64,000 nt of DNA from Linnemannia hyalina. Its lineage: Eukaryota; Mortierellomycota; Mortierellomycetes; Mortierellales; Mortierellaceae. The DNA is taken from positions 1 to 64,000 of the forward strand of contig JAHRHY010000010.1 in NCBI GenBank assembly GCA_019671135.1, in the 5' to 3' direction. Made by a program: the position numbers and the translations under genes. Positions within the stretch are counted from its first letter, which is position 1. Each line of letters opens with the position of its first letter. Shown here piece after piece: positions 59,401-64,000 of this stretch. The notes beneath the pieces were generated by a model that was not told the DNA's origin, did no database searches, and saw nothing but the letters and a program-made list of their open reading frames with translations.

Positions 59401-61899
59401 GATGGCATCTAGGAATCTTCCTTTCATGCGCTTAAACTCAGCGGTGAGTTCCTCTTCAGGGGTGGTAATCGGACGCAAAGATGGTTTCTCGTCTTCAACG
59501 GGAACATCATGTGCAGGTGACATCTCTTTTATTTCTGGGAGACCGCAGAGAGCGAAGCCCATATGATAAAAAAGATCCATTCCGATTGTAAGAGCAAACT
59601 CTTGATCTTCGATTATTTCAAAAGGGGCAGAGAGAAACCGACCATTGAATTCGAATTCAACTTGATCAGTTACACCAATGCGTTCGACAATAGTCTTGTT
59701 TGCTAGTGTAAAATTACCAAGGATCTTAGTGAAAGGAATGTTATGTTCCTTGACTATGTCCTGTCTGATAAAAGAATGTGTAGCACCAGTATCTATTAAC
59801 GCATGGTGTGTCCTCTTGAATGCACGGATTTCGATTCGAAATCTATTGTCGTGTTCTACTGCATCCTTAATAGCAGCATAGTGTCTGATAGTTAATTTGT
59901 CAGATGCGAAAGTGTCGAGTTCCTCAGTCGTCATACCAAAGCTACTGTCATCGTCACTGTGGTAGTCCATGTTAGCCTGACTTTGAGAAGCAAGGTTAGA
60001 CAGGCTAGCAAAAGACGGTTCTTTTGTTTCAAAGTATGGCACAGAGACAAAGGCAGATTGTTTTGTTGGCAATGAGCGAAACGCGTATTGGGGTCGTGCA
60101 CTCGTAGGTGCAGGTACATCCTTATCAGTTGTAACTGATTGTTCGCTATCCGGTAAAGGGGTTACAGACAAATCATTTTCTGTAGTCACAGACACATTAT
60201 TTTCTTCTGCTGAAGAAGTATGGACAGCAAGTGAAGGAGACAGAATTGGACCAATAGGGATAGTGTTAGAACCAGTCAGTGGTAATTTTTTATTACTAAG
60301 TTCTGTTATGACAGGAGAGGGAAGTGTCATGTCGTTCGTCTCTACGAGGTCCTCAGGTTCACTTGTCTGTAGAGAAATAGTAGCATGAGTGAGCAAGGTT
60401 TGATCAGACACAGAGAAAAATTCAGATTCAGAAAAAGGAGGTATAGACAATTTACCTTCTTTCTTGTTCTTGTAGCTCTTGCCGCCCTTGCTGTCAGAGT
60501 TCTTCTTGCGATCACTGTTGCAGTAGGGGGCAGTGTGGCCATTCTTGTTGCACTTGGTGCAGTGCCTGCAGTTCTTGGTATCATGCGAGCGATTTTCACC
60601 GTGATTGTCACAGTGGAAAGTCTTCTTGCCAGAGTTAGACGAAGATGGGAACGACGACGAATCAGCAGTCGGTTTGCCTTTGCCACTGCGGTCGTTCTTG
60701 CGGTGACGTTGTCGCTTGTGACCATGGTTATTACCGGTCTTGGACGAGGAGGCATCCTTGTCATCTTCATCATCGTCGACGAGACTGTGGGGTCTCTTGA
60801 GAGAGTCGTCTGGTCCTTCCATTACACTGAGGTTGGTAAGGATCTCACAAATAGAGTCCAGCTTGACCTCAGATAAGGAGGTGCCAGTCTTTTGAATCGA
60901 TGTCTTGATCAGGTTGAGCTCCACCGATGGGATTGAACTCATGATGCCAGACAGTACAGTGGCGTTGTTATCATCAATTCGATACACGCGCACTGATCGT
61001 TGGAGACGAAGAGCGAAGTTTCGGTACGACTCCTTGTGACGACGGCCAATTTCGGCGACACGAGCAACGGTTTTGAAGCGTTCCGTCGGAGTCAAAACAC
61101 TGTCGACGAAGGCAACTTCACATTCCTCCCAAGTTAGGGAAGAACTGCCGTGACGAGACAGCTCATCAGTGAACTGCTGTCGTGTCTGATCGTCCAGAAT
61201 CGCCATACAGAGCAGGCGTTGGGCACTGGCGAGGAAAGGAGTCTCGCCGTAACTGTTCTCACAGTAAGTCTTGAATCCATCGAGGAACAAGTGAGGGTCG
61301 CGGATGACTTGATACGATTGTCCCTTGCCGTGCTTGATGTCACCAAATCGGGGAGTGCCCGAGTCGAGTGTCAATTTGTTGCTGTCAACCCTGATAGCGG
61401 TGGCAATAGTCGCCGTGGGATCGGTCACGATCGGTGCCATCGGTTGGTCGAGAGCCAGTGCTGCTGACAGACGCGCACAATCCGCGGTCTTTTGGCGCAC
61501 GACTTCTAAGAGTTGGATGGCTTCCTTCTGCCACATCTGGTAATTGACATCGAGAGGGTTCTTGTGCATCTTGAGCAGGGTGCGACGGTATAGCTTAGAC
61601 CAATTAGAAAGATCGTGTTTCTTGGTGGTGATGGCTTCCTCAAGACCGCTGGTGAGCTCGGAGTCACTCACGTCGTCAGCATCCGTCATGGCAGAAAAAG
61701 TGTTCGGGTCGAAGACTGGAGAGGGCTGCATGTGCTGGTTTGCCGACAAGATGGACGAGGCCTGTTCGTTGTCATCGCTCATAATGATGTCCTCTCGGAA
61801 TACAGGGACGGGGGATGGAGCGACAACAAAGGTGCCGGTGGCATCGATAGCCAAGTCTTGGAGAGTGGGTAACTCGTTGTTGTCAGAGTTGTCAGACAT
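56449..61899 (-). CDS. gag-pol: Ty3/gypsy chromovirus gag-pol polyprotein (gypsy 3), 1816 aa
   Basis: Gag and pol are in one frame, unlike gypsy 1 and 2. The order is a helical capsid region (about 150-370), a basic Ser-rich linker, Cys/His knuckles near 435-460 (CTKCNKNGHTAPYC), protease LIDTGATHSFI (near 698), and reverse transcriptase with CLDPRALN and FIDDIVIFS (Phe in place of the usual Tyr, near 1020). Then come RNase H ATDASNVGIGAV (near 1168), integrase H-H-C-C (1343-1386), TVDLAGEF, LQSDNGKEF and RGNGLAENRVK, and a chromodomain (VEKVLDARS ... FVKWRNYSDNDNTWEP, 1676-1726). No internal stop. The start at 61899 (MSDNSDNNEL) follows TATTTAAAAG at about 62010. LTRs were not found. Confidence 0.9.
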   Translation of the reverse strand: MSDNSDNNELPTLQDLAIDATGTFVVAPSPVPVFREDIIMSDDNEQASSILSANQHMQPSPVFDPNTFSAMTDADDVSDSELTSGLEEAITTKKHDLSNWSKLYRRTLLKMHKNPLDVNYQMWQKEAIQLLEVVRQKTADCARLSAALALDQPMAPIVTDPTATIATAIRVDSNKLTLDSGTPRFGDIKHGKGQSYQVIRDPHLFLDGFKTYCENSYGETPFLASAQRLLCMAILDDQTRQQFTDELSRHGSSSLTWEECEVAFVDSVLTPTERFKTVARVAEIGRRHKESYRNFALRLQRSVRVYRIDDNNATVLSGIMSSIPSVELNLIKTSIQKTGTSLSEVKLDSICEILTNLSVMEGPDDSLKRPHSLVDDDEDDKDASSSKTGNNHGHKRQRHRKNDRSGKGKPTADSSSFPSSSNSGKKTFHCDNHGENRSHDTKNCRHCTKCNKNGHTAPYCNSDRKKNSDSKGGKSYKNKKEGKLSIPPFSESEFFSVSDQTLLTHATISLQTSEPEDLVETNDMTLPSPVITELSNKKLPLTGSNTIPIGPILSPSLAVHTSSAEENNVSVTTENDLSVTPLPDSEQSVTTDKDVPAPTSARPQYAFRSLPTKQSAFVSVPYFETKEPSFASLSNLASQSQANMDYHSDDDSSFGMTTEELDTFASDKLTIRHYAAIKDAVEHDNRFRIEIRAFKRTHHALIDTGATHSFIRQDIVKEHNIPFTKILGNFTLANKTIVERIGVTDQVEFEFNGRFLSAPFEIIEDQEFALTIGMDLFYHMGFALCGLPEIKEMSPAHDVPVEDEKPSLRPITTPEEELTAEFKRMKGRFLDAISKALKDNENISKTSHCPVPEMMVYLPVPKGTIVYRRPRQFAHSQRPILDETVARWLEDDVIELAPAGNPHNNTLTLAAKKDLDGKKSLWRVCLDPRALNVHLPEDNFPLPLISDIMQKVAGHSIYSTIDLTQAYHRLPIHKEDRHLTAFMHEGKQYMFKKAPFGLKPLSSLFQRGMSRILDDLPFVLNFIDDIVIFSKSREEHAAHVKCVIERLNEAKLIINKNKCNFFSTQISLLGFIVDLFGKKVDPTKLANIHEWAPPTTAKQVQSYLGTLNFFREYIPLYSTIAAPLDALRHREGTFKLSKDEMDSFNGLKELLVRAPVLSFPDFSRPFYVATDASNVGIGAVLYQLPEGVPEPKDMQSVPSNVNYISFMARTLQDRERKYSATKKELLAIVFALKKFHQYLWGYHFTLFTDHRALTFLHSQQDLNPMMTTWFDTIMAYSFNIVYRPGVLNVLPDALSRQFPQKLWTDRPKLKTPMKVYGYIHMLKDKSVPRITVAAKDRPSLMTEVHSLGHIGANKMVDKIHAQDKTWPFMVKDCLEHVKQCPECQRINITRKGYHPLKAIHAHLPGEHMTVDLAGEFHLSSKNNKYLLVLTDVCTRFVILRAIPDKTAATVATTLFDIFTLIGFPRVLQSDNGKEFSNQVTKIMTEQLGIHHRLVTPYHPRGNGLAENRVKTVKEILRKETKGKNHEWDRHVPMAQFALNANIASLHGSTPYSLFFARKENGHYNYTDPLNQVMSHEDLLKRLEFMTTIVFPAIEAKAKSNQRKMIERFNKTILHSEFPDGSTVMAVDPIKGDSLSPRYEGPFTVVRKNKGGAYILKDGTGSMLGRNYAPSQLKLVYEDPDSFLTYEVEKVLDARSTKEGTWEYFVKWRNYSDNDNTWEPEDNFVERKCITDYWADHPPRNEDPRPHSRHDSQTDQPMLTTDELMSEPQSSNRLNTKKNKFTPKKGEHNLNRNKLTQSSQSKINELRPRTRSRIGKD

Positions 61900-62440
61900 A
61901 GGAGTGATGATTTGTGATTTAGAGTGAGAGTGTCGGACAAAAGTTCAGAAGTTCTTGAGTGGATCGAAAAGTTGCCTTTCTTGTTAGGGAAGAGGTTTCT
62001 TTTAAATACTCATTACCGACACGTGTCATAGCAGCGTAGATTTTTAATCCGTATGCAACGTTTGCAGTGTTATAGCAAGGATGTTGTTTGTACCTAGTAA
62101 TGGTGTAAAGGGAGCATTTATTTTCCTTTATTTTCTTTTATTTTCCAATTAGCAAGCAAAAATAACAAAGATAAAAGAGTGAGGCTCTTTGCTGTTGTTT
62201 CTGTCAGCATTTATTATTTTGATTTCGCTGCTATTCGCATAGGTGTCACAGATCGCTACTTATGTATGCTAATTGCTCTTCGGTCATATCCGAGGGTGAC
62301 ATAGGTTCGAGGTTGCGTCTGACAGTCTCCGGTGATGGAGGTGCGAAGGAAAGAAACAAATGCAATCGCTCGATTAGGAACTCAACATCGACGAAAATAC
62401 TAGAGATAGTGTTTATTTCTATTGAAGCATCATACACAAC
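61900..62440. promoter_or_regulatory. Upstream region of gypsy 3; no gene seen
   Basis: On the minus strand it contains CACGTGTCGGTAATGAGTATTTAAAAG (about 62003-62030), a TATA-like promoter. A segment from TGACACGTG to GTCCGACA (about 61935-62030) has LTR-like TG...CA ends, but no partner copy is seen downstream of pol. A short AT-rich duplication of ttttatttttcctt-type words lies at 62118-62150. A 63-aa frame at 62246-62437 is not convincing. Confidence 0.4.
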
Positions 62441-63034
62441 CTAAGGATTAGACTGCGTACGGGAGTTAAGGTACGTCAGGCGCTGCTCGTATGTACGGGC
62501 GAAAGATTCCCAGGCTTGTCGTGCTTCCAACATGTATCGAAGCTCCTTTTCTTTCTGATCTAGGTGTTGCCTCACCAACGTCAGCTGATCGTATTCCTGC
62601 TGCGAGGTGCAGGAGAGAAGCCTCTCGTACACCCGCCCGGCCTGAGCAAAGAGCTCTTGCTGTTGCTGAGTGTAGGCCACTAGCTGTTCTTGTTGGAGAG
62701 AGGTCCACCAAGCCTGAGGAATGTTCTCCGAAGATGGTGCCGGTGCAGACAACAGTACAGGTACAGGTGAAGAGACGGGTATAGGCGAGGAGACTGGTGG
62801 AGGCGATCGGTCTTCCGCGACTTGCGAGAGCGGGTCCTGTGAGAGACAAACCGTCTCATCGGCCTCATGATCGATACAGTCTTCATGCTCAATACTGTCC
62901 TCTTGCTCGATGCTGTCCTCCTTGGACCAGTTGTTAGACGCAGACAGTTGCTGTTGTGACGACTCCAGCTCGTGTGCAAAGCGAGTGTTCTTGACTGGCC
63001 TTTTGGTGCCATGGGTGGAGCGGGTTGAGGTCAT
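62441..63034 (-). CDS. Hypothetical protein, 197 aa
   Basis: I chose the ATG at 63034 (MTSTRSTHGTKRPVKNTRF); the frame is open further up but is low in coding character. Residues 45-75 are acidic repeats (SIEQEDSIEHEDCIDHE). A Pro/Ser/Val-rich stretch follows (SSPIPVSSPVPVL), then a Gln/Glu-rich helical C-terminal half that could form a coiled coil. No domain recognised. It lies upstream of and parallel to gypsy 3. It could be a host gene or an extra retroelement ORF. Confidence 0.5.
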   Translation of the reverse strand: MTSTRSTHGTKRPVKNTRFAHELESSQQQLSASNNWSKEDSIEQEDSIEHEDCIDHEADETVCLSQDPLSQVAEDRSPPPVSSPIPVSSPVPVLLSAPAPSSENIPQAWWTSLQQEQLVAYTQQQQELFAQAGRVYERLLSCTSQQEYDQLTLVRQHLDQKEKELRYMLEARQAWESFARTYEQRLTYLNSRTQSNP

Positions 63035-63599
63035 TGTGAAAGTTGGTAGTGAAGGGTGTTTGTGTGAATGGGATGGAAAGCGAAGAATGTGGAAAGAAGT
63101 TGTTTCTTTCATCCTCTCTCTCTTTTCTCATTCTTTTTATGTCTCTTCCTTTTCTTTTCCTGAATGCCAATTGGATCAAGGAAATCAGGACGTGGTGCAT
63201 GGTGATTGGTCGAGACACTCATGCAAAGATGGCGTGCTTGTAAAAGCGAAAAGAAAAACAACTCATTCTCATGCATACATGTCTTGTGCCAACAGCGCTT
63301 GCATCATCCGCGGAGAAGATAAATAAAAAATATAACACGATGCATGATGACATCGATTTTTCTACATCATCTACTGATGAGGGTGATGACATCGTCTTTC
63401 ATTGTGCATCCTGTGATCTGCAGGTGAAGACTCACCTTCGATGACGCGCAGGAGCAAACATGCTATTGTGCGGGAGTATATTTTATCCTTGTGATTAGGC
63501 TTGAGTCATGAGGGAGAGAGAAGTACAACGATTCAAGAGAGAAAACAAAACTGTATTAGTCAGTTCTTTTTATTTAGAGTTGTGTTTGAGATCTTGTTA
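63035..63599. other. No gene recognised
   Basis: This holds pyrimidine-rich sequence (63110-63160), a TATA-like gataaataaaaaatata at about 63319, and repeated gatgacatcg words at about 63346 and 63384. These could be upstream elements of the 62441-63034 gene. Open frames across it are low complexity. Confidence 0.4.
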
Positions 63600-64000
63600 C
63601 TACTGATCCTGCCGTGGCGACACAACTTGCTGATGTTGTTCTTCCGTCTCCTCGTGCGTGGAGTGTTGTTCAGCGTCAGGTCTGTTTGTTTGTACAGCCG
63701 AACTCCTTTTTGTGACGTATGGCCGATGAAAGTAGTTGTGCGTGTCGAGGCGTCGAGAGGGAGGAAATGCGACTCTCCTCTGCCAATAATCATCGAAATG
63801 GGATAGGGTGCGCTTGACAACCTGTATTTTTGTCTCCAATCCTTCCATCATATGATTGTATTTCCAGTACTCCTGGTCCTGGAGGTCGATGGTGGTACCG
63901 ATGTCAATGGGTGGCTCGGTTTCCGAGTCGAACATGCCGTGCATATCGCACAGTCGGTGGATGGTTTGGGCGGCAGCGTATGTCTTCGAGGATTGAAGGT
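63600..64000 (-). CDS. Hypothetical protein, C-terminal part (runs off window)
   Basis: The frame is open from the right edge to TAG at 63600-63602; the internal Met at 63944 need not be the start, since codons upstream of it (AAAQTIHRLCDM) remain open to base 64000. The visible ~130 residues are charged, with a helical stretch (HMMEGLETKIQVVKRTLSHFDDYWQRR) and a polar Gln-rich tail. No family recognised. Confidence 0.45.
   Translation of the reverse strand, partial: LQSSKTYAAAQTIHRLCDMHGMFDSETEPPIDIGTTIDLQDQEYWKYNHMMEGLETKIQVVKRTLSHFDDYWQRRVAFPPSRRLDTHNYFHRPYVTKRSSAVQTNRPDAEQHSTHEETEEQHQQVVSPRQDQ

Overview
The window is wall-to-wall mobile DNA from a eukaryote, most likely a fungus and probably an early-diverging (Mucoromycota-type) one. 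The reasons are three chromodomain-bearing Ty3/gypsy retrotransposons, intron-less element genes, TATA-box promoters and an initiator-tRNA primer site. The style of the third gypsy polyprotein (56449-61899) also recalls Mucorales elements; that last point is a memory-based inference. I see no rRNA, tRNA, CRISPR array or clear housekeeping gene. The only possible host genes are two unrecognised minus-strand ORFs at the right edge.

The centrepiece is a set of large AT-rich DNA transposons of three classes, here called A, B and C. They share one kind of transposase of about 420-430 aa, with a PIF/Harbinger (DDE_Tnp_4)-like catalytic core, but carry different partner genes. Class A (A1 1-6850; A2 19764-27560) has an 81-aa ORF, a 550-aa protein with motifs like rolling-circle replication initiators, and the transposase in convergent orientation. 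These lie between long inverted arms made of 133-bp tandem repeats. Class B (copies at 6851-12195, 12647-17077, 17078-30288, 30289-39528 and a remnant at 39529-45830) has a 130-aa zinc-ribbon/coiled-coil protein, a 90-aa ORF, a 567-aa homologue of the class A Rep-like protein and the transposase, between arms of 412-bp repeats ending in GGGAATCGTC. Class C (39640-45142 and 46175-51779) has the transposase and a large acidic protein with two Cys/His motifs and four copies of an unrecognised ~70-aa domain. Class C is bounded by 495-bp repeats in DIRECT orientation, like LTRs, but has no reverse transcriptase. Three insertions show clean 3-bp target duplications: CAT for A2, TAG for C1 and AAT for C2.

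The elements are nested. A2 sits in the Rep gene of B3. B3 ends inside the Rep gene of B4. An intact gypsy element (32526-38084, identical LTRs, 5-bp duplication AAAGA) splits the B4 transposase. C1 splits the transposase remnant B5. C2 splits the chromodomain of a second gypsy element (45831 to about 55770), and a solo 495-bp repeat (48879-49373) in turn splits the big gene of C2.

The right quarter holds the second gypsy element (5' truncated), a spacer with six A-rich hairpin motifs, a third gypsy element with one long gag-pol frame and no LTRs that I can find, and the two unrecognised ORFs.

The candidate for an undescribed system is the A/B/C group: Harbinger-like transposons that seem to pair a DDE transposase with a replication-initiator-like protein or a zinc/repeat protein. 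Their paired terminal repeats are nearly identical within an element and differ between elements.
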